Shown here one piece after another: positions 41,974 through 50,382 of a DNA stretch of 64,000 nucleotides. The notes under the pieces are model-generated. The model did no database searches and was not told the DNA's origin. It saw only the letters and a list, made by a program, of their open reading frames with translations. The stretch is from Terriglobales bacterium (GTDB lineage: Bacteria > Acidobacteriota > Terriglobia > Terriglobales > Acidobacteriaceae), in the NCBI GenBank assembly GCA_030038475.1, contig JASHOU010000216.1:1-64000 (forward strand), in the 5' to 3' direction. The position numbers and the translations under genes are program-made. How positions within the stretch are numbered: the stretch's first letter is position 1; each line of letters begins with the position of its first letter.

Positions 41974-42609
41974 ATGGCCGCAGCGCCCAACCTTCCGTTG
42001 TCCGATTCAATAACTTGGGACATCACCATCGACGATACATATACGCCCTCGAGACAGGGCATCGTGGTCAGCCCGGGAGATCAAATCAACTTTGAAAACC
42101 AATCCGGAGTCGACATTATCATTGAGTTCCAAACCAATGGCACCGGCCAGCAGGTTTATCCTGCTATGAGCCTGGAGGTCGGCAATGGAGGGTCCAGTAG
42201 TTTTACCGTACCGAACGCTGACTGTGCTGGCAATTATTACATCTACAATGACGATGTGACGCCGCCCGCCCTGTTAAGCGGCCCGTTTGTGATCCAGGTG
42301 GGCGCAGGCCCGATGTTTGTTACAGTCGCCGGCACTTTCAACAACCCAACTTACAACCCTTCAACCGTGGCCGTTCCTCTCGGTACCTCTCTGCCGCCGG
42401 GAGCGGGCAATTTGCAAATGAACGCCACTTCCGCGACCTTCGGCATCACCTGGCAAAACAACAACGACCCGTTTACGCCGGCAATCAATTCCACCGATGG
42501 CACGCCGCACGCGGTTGCCTCCTTGTCTGCGCTCGCCACCTACACCTATTACGGCGGACCATTGGCCAACGATAATCCAGCCGGCGGCAAGATTATCATC
42601 CAGAACTAG
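41974..42609 (+). CDS. Beta-rich protein, cupredoxin-like, function unknown
   Basis: A 211-residue protein with no signal peptide. Two similar beta-rich halves can be seen: the first with YTPSRQGIVVSPGDQINFEN and an aromatic-rich end (NYYIYNDDV), the second with YNPSTVAVPLGTSLPPGAGN and TYTYYGGPLANDNPAGGKII. The phrase VVSPGDQINFEN resembles the first strands of cupredoxins, but no Cys-His-Met copper site is visible. AAGGAG 8 nt upstream supports the ATG at 41974. It follows the kinase gene by 29 nt and is probably cotranscribed; it might be a kinase partner or substrate. Confidence 0.6.
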   Translation: MAAAPNLPLSDSITWDITIDDTYTPSRQGIVVSPGDQINFENQSGVDIIIEFQTNGTGQQVYPAMSLEVGNGGSSSFTVPNADCAGNYYIYNDDVTPPALLSGPFVIQVGAGPMFVTVAGTFNNPTYNPSTVAVPLGTSLPPGAGNLQMNATSATFGITWQNNNDPFTPAINSTDGTPHAVASLSALATYTYYGGPLANDNPAGGKIIIQN

Positions 42610-42641
42610 GGATGCCGCTACGCCCGCCACTCGGCGCCGCC

Positions 42642-42671
42642 GCCGCTGCGACCTGCATCGATCGCAGCGGC
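42642..42671. other. 10-bp perfect stem-loop between genes
   Basis: GCCGCTGCGA and TCGCAGCGGC form a perfect 10-bp stem with a 10-nt loop. It lies 33 nt after the beta-rich protein stop and 69 nt before the hbd-like start. There is no T-tract, so it may act as an mRNA 3' stabiliser rather than an intrinsic terminator. Confidence 0.65.
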
Positions 42672-42739
42672 AGTGTCTCTGAGTCTGCTACACTTTCCGG
42701 TTTCCTTCTCTTCACTACGGTAATTTTAGCGAGGGAATC

Positions 42740-43591
42740 ATGCCAATCGAGCGCGTGGGCGTCATCGGAGCCGGCACCATGGGCAATGGCATCGCTCATG
42801 TTTTTGCCCGCTCCGGATTCAACGTCGTGCTCTGCGATGTAGAACAGCGATTTCTCGACCGCGGTCTCGCAACCATTGCCAAGAACCTGGATCGCGAAGT
42901 CGCCAAAAACAAAATTGCCGCCGCCGACAAAGCCTCTACGATGGAGCGCATCACGGCGGTGATCGATCGGGCCAAACTCGCCGATTGCGATCTGGCAGTC
43001 GAGGCGGCGACGGAGAAGTTTGCCATCAAGGCCGAAATTTTTCGCGAACTCGACCGCATCATGAAGCCGGAGGTGATTCTTACCACGAACACCTCGTCGA
43101 TCTCCATCACCAAAATCGCCGCGCTCACCGGAAGGCCCGGCAAAGTCATCGGCATGCACTTTTTCAATCCCGTGCCGGTGATGAAGCTTGTCGAAGTGAT
43201 TCGCGGCCTCGCAACTTCTCAAACCACCTACGAAACCGTGCGCGATCTCGCCGTGAAACTGGAAAAGACTCCGGTCGAGGTCAACGACGCTCCGGGATTT
43301 GTTTCGAATCGCGTACTGATGCCCCTGCTGAACGAGGCGATGTATGCGGTGATGGAGGGCGTGGCCACGGCAGAGGCGATCGATGAGGTGTTTAAACTGG
43401 GCATGGCGCACCCGATGGGACCCTTGACGCTGGCCGACTTCATCGGCCTCGACGTCTGCCTCGACATCATGCGCGTGATGCACGACGGGCTGGGCGATCC
43501 GAAATATCGACCGTGCCCGTTGCTCATCAAAATGGTGGATGCAGGCCGGTTAGGGCGCAAGAGCGGACGCGGATTTTATACTTACTCGTAA
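42740..43591 (+). CDS. 3-hydroxybutyryl-CoA dehydrogenase
   Basis: A 283-residue 3-hydroxyacyl-CoA dehydrogenase. The NAD site is [21 protein letters not shown]; the substrate-domain block is [20 protein letters not shown], including the catalytic histidine, and [19 protein letters not shown] follows. Length matches stand-alone short enzymes (Hbd/PaaH). It oxidises (S)-3-hydroxybutyryl-CoA or related acyl-CoA, in fatty-acid or butanoate metabolism. The ATG follows GAGGGA. It precedes the uracil-DNA glycosylase gene by 34 nt and may share a transcript. Confidence 0.93.
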   Translation: MPIERVGVIGAGTMGNGIAHVFARSGFNVVLCDVEQRFLDRGLATIAKNLDREVAKNKIAAADKASTMERITAVIDRAKLADCDLAVEAATEKFAIKAEIFRELDRIMKPEVILTTNTSSISITKIAALTGRPGKVIGMHFFNPVPVMKLVEVIRGLATSQTTYETVRDLAVKLEKTPVEVNDAPGFVSNRVLMPLLNEAMYAVMEGVATAEAIDEVFKLGMAHPMGPLTLADFIGLDVCLDIMRVMHDGLGDPKYRPCPLLIKMVDAGRLGRKSGRGFYTYS

Positions 43592-43625
43592 ATTCGTTGT
43601 TTGAGGTTTGCTATTCTTATCTGCA

Positions 43626-44579
43626 ATGCCCCGCACGCTTGATCCTGAACTGCGCCGCGCTCTGGTCTCGCGTATCCTCTTCTACAACGAATTGGGAATC
43701 TATGACTTTTACCGCCGGGATTTTTACCGGCAGCCGCTTCCTGAGGTCGACGCAGCAGTGCCGCACTCAGTTGACGAAGAGGAAACGATCGTCTCGGAAG
43801 CCAGGGTTTCGACGCACGAAGCGTCAGCGAATGCGATTGCGGCAAGTCAGCCCGCATGGGGAGAAAAAATGACTTCGCGGAAAGCCACGGCGTTAAAGCT
43901 GCCGGCAGCGGCCGAAGAAAGTATTTTTGACTTGATTGCGTTGAAGCCCGAGCAGCGGGCGAGCAATCCGGTCGAGGCGCTGAAGATCATCCGCGAAGAT
44001 CTGGGCGACTGCACGCGCTGCGTCCTTCATAAGCAGGGACGGAAGCAGATTGTGTTCGGCGTGGGCAATCCGAAAGCCGCGTTGATGTTTGTGGGCGAAG
44101 GGCCCGGTGCAGATGAAGACGAGCAAGGCGAGCCTTTTGTTGGACGCGCTGGCCAGTTGCTCAACAACATGATTAAAGCAATGGGAATCGCACGCAAAGA
44201 CGTATACATTGCCAACATTGTGAAGTGCCGTCCGCCGGGGAATCGCACGCCCGAGCGGGAAGAATGCGCGACCTGTTCGCCATTTCTCATGCGGCAGATC
44301 GCGGTAATCAAGCCCAAGGTCGTGGTGGCGTTGGGTGCGGTGGCGGCGAAGACGCTGCTGGCGGTGAATGCCGCGATGAATCAGCTTCGCGGACGCTTCT
44401 ACGACTTCAGGCCGTCAGGAGTACGAAGTATCGACCCGAACTGGGATGGATGTAAGGTGGCCGTGACGTATCATCCGGCATTCCTGCTGCGCGATCCGCG
44501 GCAAAAAGGCGAAGCGTGGAAGGATCTGCAAATGGTAATGAAAGAACTGGAAATGAAGCTTCCGAAAACCGGTCGTTAG
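43626..44579 (+). CDS. Family 4 (type) uracil-DNA glycosylase
   Basis: A 317-residue protein. The C-terminal 200 residues match 4Fe-4S uracil-DNA glycosylases: cysteines in [20 protein letters not shown], the active-site stretch [37 protein letters not shown] with two more cysteines, and TYHPAFLLR near the end. It removes uracil from DNA for base-excision repair. The N-terminal 110 residues are poorly conserved and may tether the enzyme. The start is uncertain: ATG 43626 has only a distant TGAGG. The stop codon lies inside a GTCGTTA heptamer array. Confidence 0.88.
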   Translation: MPRTLDPELRRALVSRILFYNELGIYDFYRRDFYRQPLPEVDAAVPHSVDEEETIVSEARVSTHEASANAIAASQPAWGEKMTSRKATALKLPAAAEESIFDLIALKPEQRASNPVEALKIIREDLGDCTRCVLHKQGRKQIVFGVGNPKAALMFVGEGPGADEDEQGEPFVGRAGQLLNNMIKAMGIARKDVYIANIVKCRPPGNRTPEREECATCSPFLMRQIAVIKPKVVVALGAVAAKTLLAVNAAMNQLRGRFYDFRPSGVRSIDPNWDGCKVAVTYHPAFLLRDPRQKGEAWKDLQMVMKELEMKLPKTGR

Positions 44580-44592
44580 TCGTCAGTCGTTG
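44572..44592. repeat. Heptamer array overlapping a stop codon
   Basis: Three 7-nt units GTCGTTA, GTCGTCA, GTCGTTG. The TAG stop of the uracil-DNA glycosylase gene lies across the first and second unit, so the array supplies the stop codon. Confidence 0.7.
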
Positions 44593-44655
44593 GCTAAATC
44601 ATTTTGTCAAGAAGGCCGGTGGGCGGCGGCCTCTTATGGGTCGCGCGCTTCGGTG

Positions 44656-45678
44656 CTACTTCACATTAATCACACCGAACGTGCCCGCCAGGTTGTTATA
44701 CGGGCCGGCAGTAAAGAAAAGTTGATTGGTTTTGCCATTGTTGGCCGAGCCTCCGCCGAAGTCAATTCCCCAGAGCTGGTCGATGACGATCGGCTTGCCG
44801 TTCGTGTCTTTCACTGTACCGACGAACGCGCCGGTCTCGAGATTGAAGGCATTGATGGTGCCGGTGTTGGTGTTGTTCGTAACCAGCAGAGTATTGCTGA
44901 GAGCACCGAAATTCGTGGGCGCGACAGCGAGACCCCAGGGTTGATTCAAGGGTTTGCCCGCGGCCAGTTGCCGCACGAAGGTTCCGTCTTCCTGAAAGAT
45001 GTCGATGTAGCCTCCCGGAGCTTCCGATACCAGCGCAAACGTCACGTAGACTAATCCACCGATATCCGCGATGCCAAATGGCGCGTTGCCCGGCGGCAGC
45101 GTCGGATCGGTAAACGAATTGACGAGATTGAAATTCGTGTCGTACACATCGACTACGTCGTTGGCGAGATCGGCGGCATACAGAAGGTTGCCCGACGCAT
45201 GGTTGGTTACGGCCAGTCCGGTAAACATCGAACCCGCCGCCGAGTTGTTCACGGTAATAATCGCATCGTTGATGTTTACTTTGGGCGACCACGCGCTGAT
45301 CGTCCCGTCGAGGGTCGCAAACAAGAAGACTCCAGGCCATCCCTCCACTTGGAAATCCTGCGATCCATTAAAGACGATTCCTGTCGGCTGGCCCGGACCT
45401 GCGCCGGTGGCCGAAGGAATCGAGACCTCGAGGCCTTGCTTGACTCCCGCTCCGTTGTAGAGTGTCGACCAGCCCGATCCCTGGTCGCTCACCCAGAACG
45501 GTCCACCCGGTCCGTAAGCCAGCCCCCAGCCGTTTACCTGCAAGGGGTCCATAAATTTCGCCGTCTTCGCCTGATTGGAGTCAAGATTCGTGAGTGTATA
45601 TTGTGCCATCGCCGCGCTCGAAACCAGCATGAGCGCAAGGCCGAGGAAAAACGAGAAAACAATTTTCTGTCGATGCAT
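44656..45678 (-). CDS. TIGR03118 family secreted protein
   Basis: A 340-residue protein. It has a signal peptide (FFLGLALMLVSSAAMAQYT) and a six-bladed-propeller-like series: VNGWGLAYGPGGPFWVSDQG, PTGIVFNGSQDF, GLAVTNHASGNLLYAADLAN, GFGIADIGGLVYVTFA-like, PWGLAVAPTNFGALSNTLLV and WGIDFGGGSANNGKTNQLFF. These match the TIGR03118 family, which has no known biochemical function. It is probably periplasmic or exported. It converges with the uracil-DNA glycosylase gene. Confidence 0.85.
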   Translation of the reverse strand: MHRQKIVFSFFLGLALMLVSSAAMAQYTLTNLDSNQAKTAKFMDPLQVNGWGLAYGPGGPFWVSDQGSGWSTLYNGAGVKQGLEVSIPSATGAGPGQPTGIVFNGSQDFQVEGWPGVFLFATLDGTISAWSPKVNINDAIITVNNSAAGSMFTGLAVTNHASGNLLYAADLANDVVDVYDTNFNLVNSFTDPTLPPGNAPFGIADIGGLVYVTFALVSEAPGGYIDIFQEDGTFVRQLAAGKPLNQPWGLAVAPTNFGALSNTLLVTNNTNTGTINAFNLETGAFVGTVKDTNGKPIVIDQLWGIDFGGGSANNGKTNQLFFTAGPYNNLAGTFGVINVK

Positions 45679-46281
45679 ACAAAAACCTCCTTGGAATGTG
45701 AGCCGGAACAGAGAGCGAGTCAGCCGCTGAGCGCTCGATTGACACCTTCTCAGTCCTGCCAGTGATCGAATGCTAATGCGGCAGCGTCACGGAATTGTCA
45801 TTGCGGTGTCATCAGTTTGCACAATATTTGTTGACGCATTTCCCGTTGCGAATGTTGTGTTCGTCCGCGAAAAAGCCGCGGACGCTATTTTCGTCTGCGG
45901 AAAAAGCTGCAGAAGCTGACTTCGTTCGCGGCAAAGAACAGAGTCTCGCGGCCGCCCGACGCAGGCTTTGGGACAGCGAGCTATATCTCTCGAACGGGAA
46001 TTGAAACATGTAGCGTCACTTGGCGCGACCAGCGTATCTCGGTAACCTGCGATCTGTTACTTCGGTATCATGCTAACAAGTTAGGGCTACGATTCCCTTG
46101 CTTGTAAGTTGTTTAGCAACTAACAGAGGGAATCTTTCCGAGAATGCAAATTAGCAGCGACTTAGTATCACGCCCTAAAGTTGAGCCCAACCTTGCCGAT
46201 ACGCTAGGTTAGGCCCCTTTAAAGATAGGCGGAGCAGGCTACTATTAGAAGGAAGAAAGAAAGAAAGAAAGAAAGAAACAA
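45679..46281. other. 603-bp spacer with several repeats
   Basis: Contains a degenerate direct repeat of about 30 nt near 45860-45935 (TTCGTCCGCGAAAAAGCCG followed by TTCGTCTGCGGAAAAAGCTG). A 7-bp inverted repeat GATTCCC (46091-46097)/GGGAATC (46128-46134) brackets a small AGTTG-TTTAG-CAACT hairpin. The spacer ends with a GAAA tract. A 69-codon frame at 45795-46004 overlaps the direct repeat and is not called. Confidence 0.55.
46255..46278. repeat. GAAA tetranucleotide tract before a start codon
   Basis: Six perfect GAAA units end 3 nt before the ATG at 46282. AAGG upstream of the tract (about 46249-46252) could be a ribosome-binding site at a distance set by the number of units. Such tracts vary in length by slippage, so the position is suited to phase variation. 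Confidence 0.8.
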
Positions 46282-46783
46282 ATGACAGTCAATTCCATCT
46301 CGGCTGCAAGCCTCAGCCAGTACGTGCCGGCTTCGAGCGGCACCAGTCAACTGCAGCAAGCTTTGCAGAACTTGGAAAGCAGCATCACATCGGGCGATTT
46401 GAATGGAGCGCAGTCGGCATTCGAAGTGTTGCAGAGTCTGAATCAAAGCCTTACGGCTGAGAGTGGAAGCAATTCGGTGAACGATTCGCAACTCTCGAAC
46501 GATCTGACCTCGCTCGGTAGCGCGCTCAGTTCCGGCAATCTATCCGCAGCGCAGTCCGCATTTACCACCGTGCAGAGCGACCTTAGAAGCAGCAGCGCTC
46601 CATCGCAGCAGAATGAAATCAATGCCGCTTTCTCAATCCGAGCAACTGGTGCAGGAACTGCTCACCCCGCTGAATGCGAACAACACTTCTTCCAGCACCT
46701 CCGGTTCCAGCATTTCCGACGAAACCACCTCTGTGTTACAGAGGGTCTACGGAACGTCGAGCGGCCTCAACGTGCTGGCCTAA
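46282..46783 (+). pseudogene. Gln/Ser-rich repeat protein, frameshifted
   Basis: Paralogue of the protein at 29760-30296. The intact part has two units of the same type (ESSITSGDLNGAQSAFEVLQ and GSALSSGNLSAAQSAFTTVQ). Reading then continues, in the original frame, into a stretch of unrelated composition up to 46863. In the +1 frame from about 46622 a sensible Ser/Asn-rich tail follows (SQSEQLVQELLTPLN ... SGLNVLA) and ends at TAA 46781-46783. Removing one T from the TTT at 46629-46631 would join the two as NAAS-QSEQL. So this is a single-base frameshift, real or a sequencing error. Confidence 0.72.
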
Positions 46784-47241
46784 TGCCTGCCGTGCTCGCT
46801 TCCCATACAAGACAGCGCCAAACTGTTCCGCTTTCAAACGTGCCTCTGCCAAACTATTACTGATAGTCTTGTACGCAACGAAGAACTGTCATCACGACAG
46901 TAGAAAGTGTCATTGGAGTAGTAATAGTAGGAATGCGCAAGAAAGTGCACAAAAGTACACGATAAGTGCAGGTCGTTTCTCTGCCTGCCGCGTCATAACT
47001 TCCGCTCTCAGTTGACAGGGGTAGTGCCTGAAAAGTGCGGCGAGCGCTCGCTGTGCGCAAGAGTTCAATAATTTCTTTACTCGCAGATTTCAGGCACCAC
47101 CGTTGACAGGAAATTTACTTTTCTTGAACACGCTTTGATGTATACTTCATCGCTACACGCAGAAGTTTCGTGCGTGAGTGTGCCCGTTTTCGATGAACGG
47201 GTTGCTTGCCCTCTATTTGCCTTCCCAGAAAGGATTCTCCC
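46784..47241. other. 458-bp spacer before the S53 protease
   Basis: Contains ACTGTC-ATCAC-GACAGT (46885-46901), a small stem-loop after the frameshifted gene, and an 80-bp MITE-like element (listed separately) at 47011-47110. An AT-rich region with TATACT at 47141-47146 could be part of the protease promoter. No gene is called here. Confidence 0.55.
47011..47110. mobile_element. 80-bp MITE-like element with 9-bp flanking direct repeat
   Basis: GTAGTGCCTGAAA (47021-47033) and TTTCAGGCACCAC (47088-47100) are 13-nt terminal inverted repeats with one mismatch. The pair is flanked on both sides by GTTGACAGG in the same orientation (47011-47019 and 47102-47110), separated by one G or C. This is what a small transposable element with a 9-bp target-site duplication would look like. 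No coding capacity and no transposase are present. Confidence 0.5.
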
Positions 47242-50200
47242 ATGCGTCGTGCAATGTCTTTTGGCTGTTGCCTGCTGGCAGTCCTGGCTTGTCTCAATTT
47301 CCTGGCGGTGTCTGCCGCTAGCGCTCAAAACGCACCGGTGCTGATCACACAAAGTATAGACGACAACAAACTCGTCACCCTGGGCGGCAACACGCGCCCT
47401 GAAGCGACCGCGAAGAATGATCGCGGTCCGGTCGCTGACGATCTCTTGATGCAGCACATGCTGCTCTTCTTAAAGCGCTCGCCCGAGCAGGAGCGCGAAC
47501 TGGAGAAATTGATTGAAGATCTCCACGACAAATCTTCGCCCAGTTTTCATCACTGGCTCAAATCCCAGGAATTCGGGGAGCGATTCGGCCTGGCGAAGCA
47601 GGACCGGGAGACCATCAAAAACTGGCTGCAGTCGTATGGTTTTAAGGTCAATGTGGAATACACGAACGGCATCGTGATCGACTTTTCCGGAACGGCCGGC
47701 GAGGTTGAGGCGGCGTTCCATACCCAGATTCACAATCTGGACGTGAAGGGTGAGAAGCATATCGCCAACATGAGCGATCCGAAGATTCCGGAGGCGCTGG
47801 CGCCGGCGGTAGTCGGAGTCGTGTCATTGAACGACTTCAAGCCTCACACCATGTACAAGCCGCGCAAACAGTACACGGATGGAAGCTGTTTGTTTGGCAC
47901 ATGCTACTTAGTGGTTCCGGGCGATCTGGCAGAGATCTATAACCTGAATCCACTATTCAGCGAGGGTATTTCGGGACAAGGCCAAACCGTCGTGGTGCTC
48001 GAAGACACGAACCTCTACACCGCCAACGATTGGACTTCGTTTCGTTCTGTGTTCGGCTTATCGGGGTACACCGACGCCTCCTTGACGCAGATCCATCCCG
48101 CTCCCCCGAGTGGCCCCAATAACTGCACCAACCCAGGGGCGAATGGCGACGATACCGAAGCCATCATTGATGTGGAATACGCCAGCGCGGCCGCACCCAG
48201 CGCGGCTATCGTACTGGCTTCTTGCGCCGATACCGCCGCCTTCGGCGGTCAGATTGCCTTGCTGAACCTACTCAACGAAAGCAGTTCGCCGCCGGCCATC
48301 GTGAGCATGAGCTATGGCGAATGCGAAGCCGTTAGCGGCGCAACTCTCAATGCATCCTTCAACACAACCTTCCAGCAGGCGGTCACTGAAGGCGTCTCAG
48401 TCTTCGTTTCCTCTGGCGATGCCGATGCGGCGGGCTGCTCCAGAGACGAAGTCGCCACGACTGGCATCGGGATCACCGGCTGGGGAGAAACCCCCTATAA
48501 CGTATCCGTGGGCGGTACCGACTTCGCCGACACGTACGAAGGGGAAAACAGCACTTACTGGAGTGCCACTAACTCCTCAACATACGAATCGGCCCTGTCC
48601 TATATTCCCGAGATTCCCTGGAACGACGCCTGCGCCAGCGTGTTGCTTTCGAATTTCGAAGGCTTCGCTGAACCGTACGGATCGAGTGGATTCTGCAACA
48701 GCTCGGGGGCATCGGAGTTCCTGGGTTCGGTTGGAGGCAGCGGCGGGCCGAGTGAGTGCGCAACAGGAACGCCATCCCAGTCTGGAGTGGTCAGTGGAAC
48801 CTGCGCAGGCTACGCAAAGCCGTCCTATCAGTCGTTGCTTGGCAATCCGAGCGACGGAGTGCGTGACACGCCCGATGTATCGCTCTTTGCCGCGAACGGA
48901 GTCTGGGATCACTATTATCCATTCTGCTTCACCGGTCCCGGAGGCGTTTCCTGCTCCGATCCGCCGGATGAGTGGCCGGGAGCGGGCGGTACATCATTCT
49001 CCTCGCCCATCATGGCCGGAATCCAGGCGCTGGTAAATCAGAAAGCCGGCGGCCCTCAAGGCCAGCCGGACTACGTCTACTACAGCCTGGCGAACACCGA
49101 GTACGGCGCCAGCGGCGATTCCTCCTGCAATTCGACGCTGGGCAATGCCGTCGGCAGCTCTTGCATCTTCTACGACATAACGCTGGGCGACAACGACACC
49201 GATTGCACCGGCACAATCAACTGCTACCTGCCCTCTGGCACACGGGGTGTACTCTCCACTTCGGACAGCGCCTATGATCCGGCTTATGGGACGCAAACCG
49301 GCTGGGACTTCGCGACCGGAATTGGCAGCGTCAACGCCTACAACCTGGTGAACGCTTGGCCTGTGTCTCCTGGATTCACGCTGTCGGCAAATCCGAGTAG
49401 CGTGAGCGTTACACAGGGCAGCAGCGCCACCACCACCATCACCATCACCCCGCTGAACGGTTTTAGCGGCAGCGTAACTCTTGCTGCCTCGGGATTGCCA
49501 AACGGCGTGACGGCTGGTTTCAGCCCCAACCCTGCAACCTCAACCAGCACGCTCACCTTGACGGCAAGTCCCTCCGCCGCTACGGGAACCGTTACGGTGA
49601 CCATCACCGGAACCTCCGGCTCAATAACGAATACCACCACGCTCACCCTCACCGTGAACGCCTTGCAGCAGAGCTTTACACTCTCAGCCTCGCCCAGTTC
49701 GCTCACTATTGCGAAGGGCGGAGCCAGCGGCACGAGCACGATTACCATCACCCCGGTGAATGGATTCTCGGGCAGCGTAACCTTGGCCGCTTCTGGACTG
49801 CCAACGGGCGTGACGGCATTGTTTAATCCGAACCCGGCAACCTCGACCAGCACGCTGACTCTCACGGCCAGCGCTTCGGCCAAGAAGGGAACGGCGACGG
49901 TGACCATCACCGGAACCTCCGGCAGCCTGAGCGCAACCACAACCATCTCGCTGACGGTAGATGCCTTGGGTACCTTCACGCTGACGCCTTCGCCGAAAAA
50001 GTTGACAGTAGAGCAGGGCAGCAGCGGAACCAGCACGATTACGGTGAATGACAAGAACGGCTTCGATCAGGAAGTCACTCTGGCGGCAACGGGAGTGCCG
50101 AGCGGAGTCACCGCGTCATTCAGTACCAACCCAACCACTTCCACCAGCACTTTGACGCTGGCGGTAAGCGGGTCGGCAGCAACCGGGAAATCGACCATAA

Positions 50201-50268
50201 CCATTACGGGTACTTATGGAAGCCTGAGCAAGAAGACTACGGTCATGCTCACGGTCACAGCTCCGTAG
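47242..50268 (+). CDS. S53 (sedolisin/kumamolisin) protease with Ig-like repeats
   Basis: A 1008-residue secreted protease. A signal peptide (LLAVLACLNFLAVSAASAQ) is followed by the pro-domain (about 50-210; SPSFHHWLKSQEFGERFGL) and the catalytic domain. The catalytic E306 and D310 lie in DTEAIIDVEYASAA, and the nucleophile S585 in GGTSFSSPIMAG. Three C-terminal repeats of about 95 residues follow, each with GFSGSVTLAASGLP-like and STSTLTLTAS segments; they are Ig-like and probably extracellular adhesion or spacer modules. S53 proteases are acid-active serine-carboxyl peptidases. I chose the ATG at 47242 because it opens the signal peptide. A terminator follows the gene. Confidence 0.92.
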   Translation: MRRAMSFGCCLLAVLACLNFLAVSAASAQNAPVLITQSIDDNKLVTLGGNTRPEATAKNDRGPVADDLLMQHMLLFLKRSPEQERELEKLIEDLHDKSSPSFHHWLKSQEFGERFGLAKQDRETIKNWLQSYGFKVNVEYTNGIVIDFSGTAGEVEAAFHTQIHNLDVKGEKHIANMSDPKIPEALAPAVVGVVSLNDFKPHTMYKPRKQYTDGSCLFGTCYLVVPGDLAEIYNLNPLFSEGISGQGQTVVVLEDTNLYTANDWTSFRSVFGLSGYTDASLTQIHPAPPSGPNNCTNPGANGDDTEAIIDVEYASAAAPSAAIVLASCADTAAFGGQIALLNLLNESSSPPAIVSMSYGECEAVSGATLNASFNTTFQQAVTEGVSVFVSSGDADAAGCSRDEVATTGIGITGWGETPYNVSVGGTDFADTYEGENSTYWSATNSSTYESALSYIPEIPWNDACASVLLSNFEGFAEPYGSSGFCNSSGASEFLGSVGGSGGPSECATGTPSQSGVVSGTCAGYAKPSYQSLLGNPSDGVRDTPDVSLFAANGVWDHYYPFCFTGPGGVSCSDPPDEWPGAGGTSFSSPIMAGIQALVNQKAGGPQGQPDYVYYSLANTEYGASGDSSCNSTLGNAVGSSCIFYDITLGDNDTDCTGTINCYLPSGTRGVLSTSDSAYDPAYGTQTGWDFATGIGSVNAYNLVNAWPVSPGFTLSANPSSVSVTQGSSATTTITITPLNGFSGSVTLAASGLPNGVTAGFSPNPATSTSTLTLTASPSAATGTVTVTITGTSGSITNTTTLTLTVNALQQSFTLSASPSSLTIAKGGASGTSTITITPVNGFSGSVTLAASGLPTGVTALFNPNPATSTSTLTLTASASAKKGTATVTITGTSGSLSATTTISLTVDALGTFTLTPSPKKLTVEQGSSGTSTITVNDKNGFDQEVTLAATGVPSGVTASFSTNPTTSTSTLTLAVSGSAATGKSTITITGTYGSLSKKTTVMLTVTAP

Positions 50269-50295
50269 GTTTGTGGTCTCAACCAAAACAGTAAG

Positions 50296-50327
50296 AAAAG
50301 GGGGCCGAGAAATCGGCCCTCCTTTTT
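50296..50327 (+). terminator. Rho-independent terminator after the S53 gene
   Basis: GGGCCGA (50302-50308) and TCGGCCC (50313-50319) form a 7-bp stem with a GAAA loop, followed by TCCTTTTTC. It lies about 30 nt after the protease stop. Confidence 0.88.
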
Positions 50328-50382
50328 CAGAGCTCCATCTTGTCGGCGAATGAAGCTTTATAGAAGCGCGGCAGAGAGCGCA

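Noticed and set aside
45795-46004. 69-codon frame upstream of the frameshifted repeat protein
   Set aside because: It overlaps a direct repeat, lacks a ribosome-binding site and has no homology-like motif.
49338-50054. 238-codon minus-strand frame in the S53 C-terminal repeats
   Set aside because: It is an antisense shadow: the repeated Thr/Ser-rich coding sequence keeps the opposite frame open.
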